Shown here: positions 42,406 to 50,859 of the stretch, in pieces
How positions within the stretch are numbered: the first letter of the stretch is position 1
Layout of the letters: each line of letters begins with the position of its first letter
DNA from: an uncultured Collinsella sp.
GTDB taxonomy: Bacteria; Actinomycetota; Coriobacteriia; Coriobacteriales; Coriobacteriaceae
Assembly: GCA_900539035.1 (NCBI GenBank)
Contig: UQAU01000011.1
Coordinates: 1 to 59,978 of the forward strand
Length of the DNA stretch: 59,978 nucleotides
Direction of reading: 5' to 3'
Position numbers and translations under genes: made by a program
The notes under the pieces: generated by a model
The model's database searches: none
What the model saw: only the letters and a program-made list of their open reading frames with translations
What the model was told of the DNA's origin: nothing

Positions 42406-43425
42406 CTAAAGTTTCAAACGAATCGCATCGATGATGCGTGCGCAGCGCTGTGTGGCGGCTAGGGACATGATGGGGCTTTCGAGTTTCCCCGTCTGAATGA
42501 GCTGCGTCGCATGCGATGCCTCACCGTAAAAATCATCGACTTCAAATGGTGCATCGATTTCGAGTACTCGACCGTCGGAATACTTCACGTGAGCGAGCTC
42601 TGGGCGATGGAGCCGCTCGATTTCCAACGAGCCCCGCTCACAGGCAATCGTTAAGCGGCTTTCATATGTTGCTTCGCCGTCGCACACCAAATGAATGGGT
42701 ATACCGCCGACGCTCATATGGATCTCGTCGGCCCAATCGACGCGACCGCCCGATACGTCACGCCAGCGAACTTCACGGGACGAAACCTCGCAAGCGCCCG
42801 CGAGCAAATCCTCAAACCAACCGACTGCATAGCAGCCCATGTCATATAGACAGCCGCCCTGCAGCGAATCAAGCAGATAGCCCGAAGGAGACTCGCCGTA
42901 ATCGAGCTTTTGCACGCTTTCGATCGAGAAAATACGGCCAAGCTCACCCGACGCAAACAAGTCCTTCACGCGAGTGCGCATCGGGCAAAACCGATTCTTC
43001 ATCGCCTCCATAAACAGCACGCCGCGCTCGCGAGAGGTGGAGGCAATCGAGAGAGCCTCTTCCTCACTCAAAACGGCCGGCTTTTCGCACAGCACGGCCT
43101 TTCCGGCACGCAGCGCGCGACAGGCCCAACGCGTATGCATGCCATGCGGAAGAGCCAAGTAGATTGCGTCGACATCGGGGTCGGCAATCAGCGCGTCATA
43201 AGCCGCATCGCCGTTATCATCGGCCGAGGCATGGCTATGCGCAGCATCGATCGAAAACGCTCGGGAAAATTCCTCGACATGCGCAGGAGTGCGGCCGGCC
43301 GCAGCCACCAGCCGTGCCCCGTCGACCTTCTTGAGCGACGATGCAAATCGATGAGAAATGTGCCCAGCGCCCAAAATGCCCCAACGAACCTCACGCGAAT
43401 CATTACGTAAACCTCGGTCACCCAC
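42406..43425 (-). CDS. Gfo/Idh/MocA-family oxidoreductase
   Basis: A 339-residue NAD(P)-dependent oxidoreductase: WGILGAGHISHRFASSL nucleotide motif, VDAIYLALPHGMHTRWACRALRAGKAVLCEKP with the family Glu-Lys-Pro, and a C-terminal beta-sheet domain (GGCLYDMGCYAVGWFEDLL). GTG 43425 follows GGGAGG. Substrate unknown (sugar or dihydrodiol type). It is bracketed by two copies of repeat family B. A second member of the family is at 51.4 kb. Confidence 0.88.
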   Translation of the reverse strand: MGDRGLRNDSREVRWGILGAGHISHRFASSLKKVDGARLVAAAGRTPAHVEEFSRAFSIDAAHSHASADDNGDAAYDALIADPDVDAIYLALPHGMHTRWACRALRAGKAVLCEKPAVLSEEEALSIASTSRERGVLFMEAMKNRFCPMRTRVKDLFASGELGRIFSIESVQKLDYGESPSGYLLDSLQGGCLYDMGCYAVGWFEDLLAGACEVSSREVRWRDVSGGRVDWADEIHMSVGGIPIHLVCDGEATYESRLTIACERGSLEIERLHRPELAHVKYSDGRVLEIDAPFEVDDFYGEASHATQLIQTGKLESPIMSLAATQRCARIIDAIRLKL

Positions 43426-43438
43426 GATAGCCTCCCAT

Positions 43439-43516
43439 CAGTTGCGGCGAAATAGTTCCTGCTATCGCCCTATTCTGCCGCAAACAGGAACTATCCCATC
43501 ACAAGATATAAAAGGG
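43439..43516. repeat. Palindromic repeat family B, copy 2
   Basis: Same orientation and layout as copy 1: GTTGCGGCGAAATAGTTCCTG, a GCCCTATTCTGCCGCAAA core, CAGGAACTATCCCATCAC, then TATAAAAGGG. The inner arm AGTTCCTG/CAGGAACT replaces ACGGTCT/AGACCGT of copy 1 and still pairs. Confidence 0.75.
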
Positions 43517-44725
43517 TCATGAGGAGCGTGTTTTGCCGAAGACTTTAAGCATGGCCGTTACGGGGCCCGGCTGGAAGCGTCGGCGCACGTCATCGAGACG
43601 CTCGGGGATATCGATATGCTGCGGGCAGTGGCGCGCGCATTTGCCGCACTTGACGCAATTGCTCACCAGCTTGGGCTCGCTCGTGCGCACCGCACTCGCC
43701 GTAAAGTATTGCGACAGCCCCGTAAACCAGCTGTGCGCATAGCTCGCGTTGTAGGCGGCAAAGCAGCCGGGAATGTTGATACCCTTGGGACATGGCATGC
43801 AGTAGCCGCATCCCGTGCAGGGCACGCGATTCGATTTTTCAAACTCATCCAGCACGTGCGCGATCGTGTCGAGCTGGTTGGCAGTCATCGAATTCGGCAA
43901 CGCGAGGTCTGCCAGTGACGAATTCTCATCCACCTGCGCGGTATCGGTCATACCAGAAAGCAACATGGTCACCTGGGGATGATTCCACACCCACGAGAGC
44001 CCCCAAGCGGCAGGCGTATGCAAATGCCGGTCGCATGCACCGTCGAGAACAGCGCGCGCCCGCGGAGGCAATTTGTCTGCCAAGCGTCCGCCCAAAAGCG
44101 GCTCCATCACAAACACCGCGAGGCCTCGATCGGCGGCGGCCATGAGCCCCGCTGTTCCCGCCTGATATCGCTCTCCAGCGTAATTGTACTGGATCTGGCA
44201 AAAGTCCCACTCATACGCATCGAGCATCGTGAGGAAGTCCGCTGCGCTGCCGTGGTACGAAAAACCGATCTGGCGAATGCGCCCCGCCGCCTTTTGACGA
44301 GCGATCCAGTCCTCAATGCCCAACGCCACCACACGTTCCCACTGGGCGGGCGAGGTAATGTTATGCATGAGGTAATAGTCGATATGGTCGGTCCGCAGGC
44401 GCCGCAGTTGCTCATCGAAGAACCGGTCGAAATCCTCCGCGCACTTGCACGAAGCATGCGGCAACTTGGTCGCCAGCAACACCCGGTCACGCAGTCCCAA
44501 GCGCTCAAGCGAGGCGCCCACGCACGCCTCGTTACCGGGATAGAGATACGCGGTGTCCAGATAATTAATCCCCTGCTCCACCGCACGGGAAATGATGGCA
44601 TCGGCTGTCTTCGCATCCGGACGTCCCGGCGCACCGGGAAACCTCATGCAGCCCAGACCCAGAGCGGATATTCGGTTACCACTTTTGGGGTCAACGCGGT
44701 ATTGCACGGCCCCCCCCTTCGCCAT
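43517..44725 (-). CDS. Aldo/keto reductase with C-terminal 4Fe-4S domain
   Basis: A 402-residue protein. Residues 5-290 are an aldo/keto reductase (LGLGCMRFPG, YLDTAYLYPGNEACVG with the catalytic Tyr, IDYYLMHNI, IGFSYHGSA). The C-terminus has cysteine clusters CTGCGYCMPCPKGINIPG and CVKCGKCARHCPQHIDIPERL for iron-sulfur clusters. Electron donor may be ferredoxin rather than only NAD(P)H. The N-terminus (MAKGGAVQ) is encoded over an 8-base C/G homopolymer (44710-44717). Start ATG 44725 has only a GGGG-type ribosome site; a longer start is possible. Confidence 0.88.
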   Translation of the reverse strand: MAKGGAVQYRVDPKSGNRISALGLGCMRFPGAPGRPDAKTADAIISRAVEQGINYLDTAYLYPGNEACVGASLERLGLRDRVLLATKLPHASCKCAEDFDRFFDEQLRRLRTDHIDYYLMHNITSPAQWERVVALGIEDWIARQKAAGRIRQIGFSYHGSAADFLTMLDAYEWDFCQIQYNYAGERYQAGTAGLMAAADRGLAVFVMEPLLGGRLADKLPPRARAVLDGACDRHLHTPAAWGLSWVWNHPQVTMLLSGMTDTAQVDENSSLADLALPNSMTANQLDTIAHVLDEFEKSNRVPCTGCGYCMPCPKGINIPGCFAAYNASYAHSWFTGLSQYFTASAVRTSEPKLVSNCVKCGKCARHCPQHIDIPERLDDVRRRFQPGPVTAMLKVFGKTRSS

Positions 44726-44870
44726 CAGCGCCCCGACAAGGCGAAACACAATGGTCACGCAGCCGAAACATCGTGGAATCGCAATCGAGAACGTATCGTA
44801 ACGCAGCAGAAATCGAGCTGTCACGGCACCGCTTTAACATCAGCAAAAAGCCCGATGAAAGGAGTCGCCC

Positions 44871-45641
44871 ATGCCCACGCTCGACCTTTGGAACCTTGCT
44901 TCCCAGCTCAAAAGGACCGATTATCGCTGGGTCGACCTCACCCATACGCTCTCGTGCGACACCCCGCACTGGTTTGGCTTTAAGCCGTTTGAGTCCACCA
45001 AGCTCTTCGACTATCTGCCAAACACGCCCGAGGACATGCTCGCGCCCATGCGCTGCTTCCAGTATTCGGTCGCTTCGCAGTACGGCACGCATGTCGATGC
45101 ACCGCGCCACTTCCATGTCGACGGCCGCTCCCTCGACGAGATCGAGCCCATCGAGTTTATGCATCCGCTCTGCGTGATCGACAAGCACGAGGAATGCGCC
45201 GCAAACCCCGACTTTATCCTGACCGTCGAGGACCTCAAAGCCTGGGAGGACGAGCACGGTCGCATTCCCAAGGACGCCTTTGTCGCCTTCCGCTCCGACT
45301 GGTCCAAGCTCGCCGATCTGGAAAACAAGGACGAGGACGGCCAGCCCCACTACCCCGGCTGGGACCTCGATGCTATCAAGTGGCTTGTAGAGGAACGCAA
45401 TATCGGCGCCATCGGCCACGAGCCCGCAGATACCGATCCGGCGACCATCACCACGCGCGAGGACGCCTACCCCTACCCCGGCGAGCAATACATCCTCTCG
45501 GTCGACCGCTACCAGATCGAAGTCATGGACCATCTGGACGAGCTTCCCGCCACGGGTGCCGTCATCTTCTGCACCTTCCCCAAGGTGCGCGATGGCGTTG
45601 GATATCCCGCACGCGTTTTTGCGGTCTACCCCGCGGCATAA
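44871..45641 (+). CDS. Cyclase-family hydrolase (kynurenine formamidase-like)
   Basis: A 256-residue protein with the cyclase/kynurenine-formamidase metal motif YGTHVDAPRHFHVDGRSLDEI (HxxxDxPxHF), VDLTHTLSCDTP near the N-terminus, DAFVAFRSDWSKL and IGAIGHEPADTDPA. GAAAGGAG precedes ATG 44871. Natural substrate unknown; relatives act on formyl-kynurenine or cyclic amides. Divergent from the aldo/keto reductase gene. Confidence 0.85.
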   Translation: MPTLDLWNLASQLKRTDYRWVDLTHTLSCDTPHWFGFKPFESTKLFDYLPNTPEDMLAPMRCFQYSVASQYGTHVDAPRHFHVDGRSLDEIEPIEFMHPLCVIDKHEECAANPDFILTVEDLKAWEDEHGRIPKDAFVAFRSDWSKLADLENKDEDGQPHYPGWDLDAIKWLVEERNIGAIGHEPADTDPATITTREDAYPYPGEQYILSVDRYQIEVMDHLDELPATGAVIFCTFPKVRDGVGYPARVFAVYPAA

Positions 45642-45719
45642 GCGCACTGCGCAATAGTTTCTTTTTCACAACAGCAGCCCCGCGCGCCCACCAAACGCCC
45701 CGACGACATACAATCCATC

Positions 45720-45747
45720 AGGCGCCCCATATGCGGGCGCCTTTTAT
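45720..45747 (+). terminator. Terminator after cyclase gene
   Basis: AGGCGCCC (45720-45727) pairs with GGGCGCCT (45735-45742) followed by TTT. Confidence 0.8.
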
Positions 45748-45764
45748 ATGGGGAGATGATTCAT

Positions 45765-46679
45765 ATGCAGATCAACAAGGTTGCCTTTATCGGCAAGGGC
45801 GGCGTCGGCCTGCTCTACGGCAGTATGATTGCCAAGGCCCTCGGCAACGACGCCGTCGAATACGTCATGGACGACGCTCGCTTTGAGCGCCATGCGAACG
45901 ACGCGCTCACCGTCAACGGCAAGCCCTGCGATCTCACGTCCGCCCGCGCCAGCGAGGCGACACCCGCCGATCTAGTCATCCTGACGGTCAAGACCACCGG
46001 TCTCGACCAAGCACTCAAGACTATGGAGCGCGTCGTGGGACCCAACACGCTCATCGCCTCGCTGTGCAACGGCATTACGAGCGAGCAAAAGATTGCCGAA
46101 CGCTTTGGCTGGGAGCATACCGTTCTTGGTATCTGCCAGGGCATGGACGCCGTGTTCCTCAACGGCGCGCTCACCTTTACCAATGCGGGCGAGATCCGCT
46201 TTGGTGCAGCCGCCGGCACCGACCCCGCGACCGTCACCGCTATCGACGAGCTCTACACGCGCTGCGGCATCGCCCATACCGTCGAGCGCGACATTGCGCA
46301 CCGCATGTGGGCCAAACTTATGCTCAACGACGGCATCAACCAGACTTGCATGGCCTACGGCGGCACGTACGGAAGTGCCACGGAACAGGGCTCCGAGCAA
46401 CGTCGCTGCTTTGTTTCCGCCATGCGCGAAACGCTTGCGGTTGCCAACGCCGAGGGCGTTGAGCTGACCGAGGCAGACCTGACGCAAATGGTGCACCTCA
46501 TCGAGGGAATCGACCCCGCCGGTATGCCCTCGATGGCTCAAGACCGCATCGCAAGGCGCAAAACCGAGGTTGATGAGTTCGCGGGCACCATTTGCCGTCT
46601 GGCCACCAAACACGATATCCAAGTGCCGCAAAACGATTGGCTCTACCAGAGGATTCGCGAAATAGAAAGCAGCTGGTAG
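45765..46679 (+). CDS. Ketopantoate reductase-family protein (PanE/ApbA)
   Basis: A 304-residue NADPH-dependent reductase: KVAFIGKGGVGLLYGSMIAKAL nucleotide motif, DLVILTVKTTGLDQALKTM, SLCNGITSEQKIAERFG, catalytic-type Lys in MWAKLMLNDGINQTCMAYGGTYG, and EVDEFAGTICRLATKHDIQVPQNDWLY. Matches 2-dehydropantoate 2-reductase in length; many paralogues act on other 2-keto acids, and no pantothenate genes are nearby. ATG 45765 is 9 bases after GGGGAG; ATG 45756 also possible. Confidence 0.85.
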   Translation: MQINKVAFIGKGGVGLLYGSMIAKALGNDAVEYVMDDARFERHANDALTVNGKPCDLTSARASEATPADLVILTVKTTGLDQALKTMERVVGPNTLIASLCNGITSEQKIAERFGWEHTVLGICQGMDAVFLNGALTFTNAGEIRFGAAAGTDPATVTAIDELYTRCGIAHTVERDIAHRMWAKLMLNDGINQTCMAYGGTYGSATEQGSEQRRCFVSAMRETLAVANAEGVELTEADLTQMVHLIEGIDPAGMPSMAQDRIARRKTEVDEFAGTICRLATKHDIQVPQNDWLYQRIREIESSW

Positions 46680-46714
46680 TGCTCGGCATACTGCAGCCAA
46701 CAGATCCAATGGCA

Positions 46715-46757
46715 AAGCCGCCGCAAGGGGCACTCCCCTCGCGGCGGCTTCCTTTTT
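46715..46757 (+). terminator. Terminator after the PanE-like gene
   Basis: AAGCCGCCGC (46715-46724) pairs with GCGGCGGCTT (46741-46750), with an inner GGGG/CCCC stem, followed by CCTTTTT. Confidence 0.9.
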
Positions 46758-46788
46758 CATCTTTGGCCAAAAATCAGCTTCACAGCGG

Positions 46789-46995
46789 TTAGAGCTGCGA
46801 CTCCGACGCCTGGTCCTCATCGTCGCGACAAAGGACTACACCCGCACTTCCCAGCAGCGCGGCCGCGATCAACACGCCAACCACGATAGAGGCAGCCCCA
46901 CAAGACCCCTGCATACCCGCGACGAGCGCGGCCGTAGGACCAAGGCAACCAAGCGTCAATGCAACGGCGGCAACGGCGATATCTCGAGCGTTCAC
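46789..46995 (-). CDS. Small two-helix membrane protein, unknown
   Basis: A 68-residue protein with two hydrophobic segments (IAVAAVALTLGCLGPTAALVAG and SIVVGVLIAAALLGSAGVVL) and an acidic tail (RDDEDQASESQL). GTG 46995 has GAGGAAG upstream. No family recognised. Confidence 0.6.
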   Translation of the reverse strand: MNARDIAVAAVALTLGCLGPTAALVAGMQGSCGAASIVVGVLIAAALLGSAGVVLCRDDEDQASESQL

Positions 46996-47184
46996 AAGAC
47001 CACTTCCTCCACGAGAAAGACCTTATTTCTCATGAACTAGTGTGCCCCGCGCCCATATGCGCGGCGTACTGCCACGGTAAGCGCTCTGTTAACTCAAGCA
47101 CGCACAAAAAACGGACGCCCCTACGTTGTGCCCAAAGGCTCAGTAAAGACGCCCGCCCGTCATCTCCTATTGGCTTATGGCAGA

Positions 47185-47961
47185 TTACCAACCGGTATAG
47201 TAGTCGGTGGTTCCGGCAGCGCAGCCGGAGTCATAGACCTTGCACTCACCCTTGGATCCGGTAAACGTGGAGCCTTGGGCCTTATCGCCCGCGGCAACGA
47301 CGTAGTAACCATCGGAATCGCGCCAAAAGCCCTCGGAATCCTGTGTCCATTCGCCCGTGCGGTGGTGATACAACACGTTGCTGCTGTAATAAGTCTCGCG
47401 GCGGCCGTTATAGTTATTGACGCCGCTCGAGCGCGTCAGGCCCGAGCCGTTCGCGTAATACGCAGCAGGCGCGTAAGACGAGCCGGAGCCGGCGTTGTAA
47501 TACGAAGCCTGAACGGCCTCAGCGGCCTCGGCTTCGGCTGCGGCAGCCTCGAGCGCTTCGCGCTTGGCATCCTCAAGCGCAGTGCGCAGCTCATCGAGCT
47601 CGGTCGACTTGGCGTCGACCTCCCCCATCGTCAACAGGCTACCCGCACCGTCGATACAGCCCTGCAGCACAGCGCGCTCGTCATCGGTAGCATAGTCGCC
47701 ATACATATTCATAATGATCTGAGCACGCATCTCAAGGGAATCGCGCTTGGCCTCCATCGAGGCGTTCCACTCCTGCATGGAACCATAACCATCGCCGCGA
47801 TAGTCAACAGGCTGCACCAGCGTCGTCTCGGACGGCGTGGATCCAACCGTATCGGACAGTGTTGCGGCGTGGGCATCAGTTGCACCGGCGCCCGCCAAAA
47901 GTGCCACGGTCAGAGCGGCGGAAAGGGCGGCGGCTTTCGGTTTTCGTGAATCGATCCTCAT
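47185..47961 (-). CDS. Secreted protein, unknown
   Basis: A 258-residue protein with signal peptide (MRIDSRKPKAAALSAALTVA, then GAGATDAHA-AT). Residues 60-145 are helical and acidic, rich in Ala/Glu (coiled-coil-like AKREALEAAAAEAEAAEAV). The C-terminus is Tyr/Gly/Ser-rich (ASYYNAGSGSSYAPAAYY, YYSSNVLYHHRTGEW, FWRDSDGYYVVAAGDKAQG). GGAGG lies 13 bases before ATG 47961. No anchor motif, so probably released or wall-associated. Confidence 0.75.
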   Translation of the reverse strand: MRIDSRKPKAAALSAALTVALLAGAGATDAHAATLSDTVGSTPSETTLVQPVDYRGDGYGSMQEWNASMEAKRDSLEMRAQIIMNMYGDYATDDERAVLQGCIDGAGSLLTMGEVDAKSTELDELRTALEDAKREALEAAAAEAEAAEAVQASYYNAGSGSSYAPAAYYANGSGLTRSSGVNNYNGRRETYYSSNVLYHHRTGEWTQDSEGFWRDSDGYYVVAAGDKAQGSTFTGSKGECKVYDSGCAAGTTDYYTGW

Positions 47962-48173
47962 GTAGCTGGAAACCTCCGTAGTGCGTTTTTGCTGCGTTTG
48001 AGCTGCGTGTGATTCAATCGCGCTGCATAGTACCCCGAGCAAATCGCGACCTGCGGTTTTACTTAAAAGGTGCACGTCAATTGCGTAAAACTCACATCCT
48101 CTCAACAGGAGTTTTCCACAACTCGAATGCATAAAGCATGTCAAAAACCCTGTTTTTGCGCCCTCTCTATGCA

Positions 48174-48213
48174 AAAAAGGCGCCTGTGCAACCATTGTTC
48201 GCACAGGCGTCTT
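48174..48213 (-). terminator. metY terminator
   Basis: CGCCTGTGC (48181-48189) pairs with GCACAGGCG (48201-48209); on the minus strand CCTTTTTT follows. Confidence 0.9.
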
Positions 48214-48273
48214 GAGCAGGCATTTTATGCAGTTATACCTATCGAGTCGCAAGGGGTCCTTGCACAAGTCGCA

Positions 48274-49584
48274 TTACTCGTCCAGCGCGGCGAAGGCCTG
48301 CTTCAGATCCCAAATGATATCCTCGGCGTTCTCGGTACCAATGGAAAGACGGATCGTGGAGGGCGTGATGTTCTGCTCGGCGAGCTCCTCGGCAGAGAGC
48401 TGGGAGTGCGTGGTGGTAGCCGGGTGCACGACGAGCGACTTGACGTCGGCCACGTTGGCGAGCAGCGAGAACACCTGCAGATGATCGATGAACTTCCAAG
48501 CTGCCTCCTGGCCACCCTTAATCTCAAAGGTAAAGATCGAGGCACCACCGTTGGGGAAGTACTTCTGATAGAGCTCGTGATCGGGGTGCTCAGACAGGCT
48601 CGGGTGGTTCACCTTGGCGACGTGGCTGTCACCAACCAGGAACTCAACGACCTTCTTGGTGTTCTCGACATGACGGTCAACGCGCAGCGACAGAGTCTCG
48701 GTGCCCTGGAGCAGGACCCAGGCGTTGAACGGGCTGATGCAGGCGCCCTCGTCACGCAGCAAGATAGCGCGGACATAGGTCGCGAAGGCGGCGGGACCGG
48801 CAGCCTCGGCAAACGAAACACCGTGGTAGGAGGGGTTGGGCTCAGCGATCTGGGCGTACTTTCCGCTCGCCTTCCAATCAAAGTTACCGCCGTCGACGAT
48901 CACACCGCCCAGCGAAGTGCCGTGACCGCCGATGAACTTGGTTGCGGAGTGGACGACGATGTTGGCACCATGCTCCAGCGGACGGAACAGATACGGGGTG
49001 CCGAAGGTGTTGTCGACGACAACCGGCAGACCGTGCTTCTTGGCGATCTCAGAGATGGCGTCGATGTTGGGGATGTCGGAGTTGGGGTTGCCGAGCGTCT
49101 CGAGATAGATGACCGTGGTGTTGTCCTTGATGGCGCCCTCGACCTCGTCCAGGTTATGGGCATCGACGAAGGTGGTCTCGACGCCAAACTGGGAGAGTGT
49201 ATGCTCCAGCAAGTTGTAGGAGCCACCGTAGATGGTCTTCTGAGCCACCACGTGGTCACCGGCCTGGGCAAGAGCCTGCAGGGTATAGGTGATGGCAGCA
49301 GCACCGGAGGCGACGGCGAGACCTGCCACACCACCCTCGAGTGCGGCGATACGGTCCTCGAAGACGCCCTGGGTGGAGTTGGTCAGACGGCCGTAGATGT
49401 TACCGGCGTCGGCAAGACCAAAGCGGTCGGCGGCGTGCTGGGAGTTGCGGAACACATAGCTCGTGGTCTGGTAGATAGGCACGGCGCGGGAGTCGGATGC
49501 GGGATCGGCGCTCTCCTGGCCAACGTGCAGCTGCAGGGTATCGAAACCAAAGGTGTGCTCGGGGTTGTTGATGAACTGGCTCAT
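48274..49584 (-). CDS. metY: O-acetylhomoserine sulfhydrylase
   Basis: A 436-residue Cys/Met-metabolism PLP enzyme: FDTLQLHVGQESADPASDSRAVPIYQTTSYVF, YGRLTNSTQGVFEDRIAALEGG, VVVDNTFGTPYLFRPLEHGANIVVHSATKFIGGHG with PLP lysine in SATKF. The length (about 430) and N-terminus match O-acetylhomoserine sulfhydrylase, which makes homocysteine from sulfide. AAGGAG precedes the ATG. It has a leader of about 175 bases with a small Cys/Met-containing open frame and is divergent from a LysR regulator. Confidence 0.93.
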   Translation of the reverse strand: MSQFINNPEHTFGFDTLQLHVGQESADPASDSRAVPIYQTTSYVFRNSQHAADRFGLADAGNIYGRLTNSTQGVFEDRIAALEGGVAGLAVASGAAAITYTLQALAQAGDHVVAQKTIYGGSYNLLEHTLSQFGVETTFVDAHNLDEVEGAIKDNTTVIYLETLGNPNSDIPNIDAISEIAKKHGLPVVVDNTFGTPYLFRPLEHGANIVVHSATKFIGGHGTSLGGVIVDGGNFDWKASGKYAQIAEPNPSYHGVSFAEAAGPAAFATYVRAILLRDEGACISPFNAWVLLQGTETLSLRVDRHVENTKKVVEFLVGDSHVAKVNHPSLSEHPDHELYQKYFPNGGASIFTFEIKGGQEAAWKFIDHLQVFSLLANVADVKSLVVHPATTTHSQLSAEELAEQNITPSTIRLSIGTENAEDIIWDLKQAFAALDE

Positions 49585-49645
49585 GATGATCTCCTTGATC
49601 GAATAAAAGTAATAAGAGTAAGAGAAGTAAGTCGCTGTCTCCTGA

Positions 49646-49699
49646 TCACGCCGACGGGCGCAAACAGGAGCCCGGCATTCGTCTTGGTAAGCAATTCAT
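49646..49699 (-). CDS. Leader peptide upstream of metY
   Basis: A 17-residue frame MNCLPRRMPGSCLRPSA with a strong ribosome site (AAAGGAG) inside the metY leader transcript. It contains two Cys and two Met codons, which fits translational sensing of cysteine/methionine supply. It ends 62 bases before metY. Confidence 0.6.
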   Translation of the reverse strand: MNCLPRRMPGSCLRPSA

Positions 49700-49767
49700 A
49701 TGCGGGTCTCCTTTCGCATCCCGGTTCCGTGGTTGGCTTAATTACCTACCGCCTTTGTGTGTTTTGA

Positions 49768-49796
49768 ATAGTACGGGCATTGCTTCGCTCGGTCAA
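49768..49796 (-). promoter_or_regulatory. metY promoter
   Basis: On the minus strand TTGACC (49791-49796), 17-base spacer, TACTAT (49768-49773); transcription would start near 49761. Confidence 0.7.
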
Positions 49797-49815
49797 TCAC
49801 TTAAAAGCGCTAACC

Positions 49816-49838
49816 TGTTATCGGTTTTTTAGATAACA
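49816..49838. promoter_or_regulatory. Inverted repeat, LysR-type operator
   Basis: TGTTATC-N9-GATAACA lies between the divergent metY and lysR genes, 20 bases before the lysR start, as expected for LysR autoregulation. Confidence 0.65.
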
Positions 49839-49857
49839 ATCGAAAGGACGGACACCG

Positions 49858-50760
49858 ATGACCCTCCAGCAGCTTCGCTTTTTGATCGCCGTGGCAGAGT
49901 CCGGTTCGATCAACGCCGCAGCCCAGCGCCTCTATACGGCACAGTCCAATATCTCCAATGCCGTCAAAAGCCTGGAGCAGGAACTTCATATCGAAATCTT
50001 TACGCGCTCTAGCCGCGGTGTTGCACTCACCAACGACGGCACCGAGCTATTGGGTTATGCACGCCAGGTCGTAGAGCAGGCCGACATGCTCGAGGCCCGC
50101 TACGAGGACGGCGGTACACCTCAGGCCCGCCTTGCCATTTCCGCCCAGCACTACGCCTTTTCGGTCGAGGCCTTTGTCAACGTGGTCGAGCGCTGCCGCG
50201 ACAGCAAGTTCGAGTTCATCATGCGCGAGACCACCACAGCGCAGATCATCGACGACGTCCGTGCGTTTCGCAGCGATATCGGCATTCTGTATCTGGACGA
50301 CTTTAACGCCCGCGTTCTGCAGAAGGCCTTCGCCGATGCCCGCGCAAGCTTCCATCCCCTATTCGACGCGACAGTCCACGTCTTCGTTAGCGAGCGCCAC
50401 CCGCTCGCACGCCGCCCTCAGCTGTCCCTTGCCGACCTCACGCCCTATACGCGCTACAGCTTTGAGCAGGGAACCTCAAACTCCTTCTATTACGCCGAGG
50501 AACCTTTTAGCTATATCCCTTGCGACCGCAACATACGAATCTCGGACCGCGGAACACTTACTAACTTGCTTATCACGTCGAACGGTTACACCCTGTCGAC
50601 CGGTGTCCTCTCCAATGAAATGCAATGGGGTATGGCATCGATCCCGTTAGCAGACGCCCCAACGATGCACGTAGGCTATATCATGCACGACGAGCGCAAG
50701 CCCTCTCCCCTCTTGCAGCAATACCTCGACGAGCTCAACCGCATCATCCATGCCAACTAA
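49858..50760 (+). CDS. LysR-family transcriptional regulator
   Basis: A 300-residue LTTR: N-terminal helix-turn-helix (LQQLRFLIAVAESGSINAAAQRLYTAQSNISNAVKSLEQELHIEIFTRSSRG) and a C-terminal effector domain. CysB/CysL-like regulators control sulfur assimilation; its position divergent from metY and a shared inverted repeat suggest it regulates metY. GAAAGGACGG precedes ATG 49858. Confidence 0.92.
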   Translation: MTLQQLRFLIAVAESGSINAAAQRLYTAQSNISNAVKSLEQELHIEIFTRSSRGVALTNDGTELLGYARQVVEQADMLEARYEDGGTPQARLAISAQHYAFSVEAFVNVVERCRDSKFEFIMRETTTAQIIDDVRAFRSDIGILYLDDFNARVLQKAFADARASFHPLFDATVHVFVSERHPLARRPQLSLADLTPYTRYSFEQGTSNSFYYAEEPFSYIPCDRNIRISDRGTLTNLLITSNGYTLSTGVLSNEMQWGMASIPLADAPTMHVGYIMHDERKPSPLLQQYLDELNRIIHAN

Positions 50761-50859
50761 CTGTCGGAAGACGGGGTAGAAATCGTAGATTGCTAGCCCA
50801 CGGCGGGCATGGCGCTACAATGGTCACTCACATGAAGCGCACCCAACGAAAGGAAGCCC

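Noticed and set aside
49585..49760. SAM riboswitch or T-box in the metY leader
   Set aside because: No SAM-I core or T-box motif was found; a leader peptide explains the region better.
48070..49767. 565-codon open frame opposite metY
   Set aside because: Antisense shadow of metY; no ribosome site and no recognisable domain.
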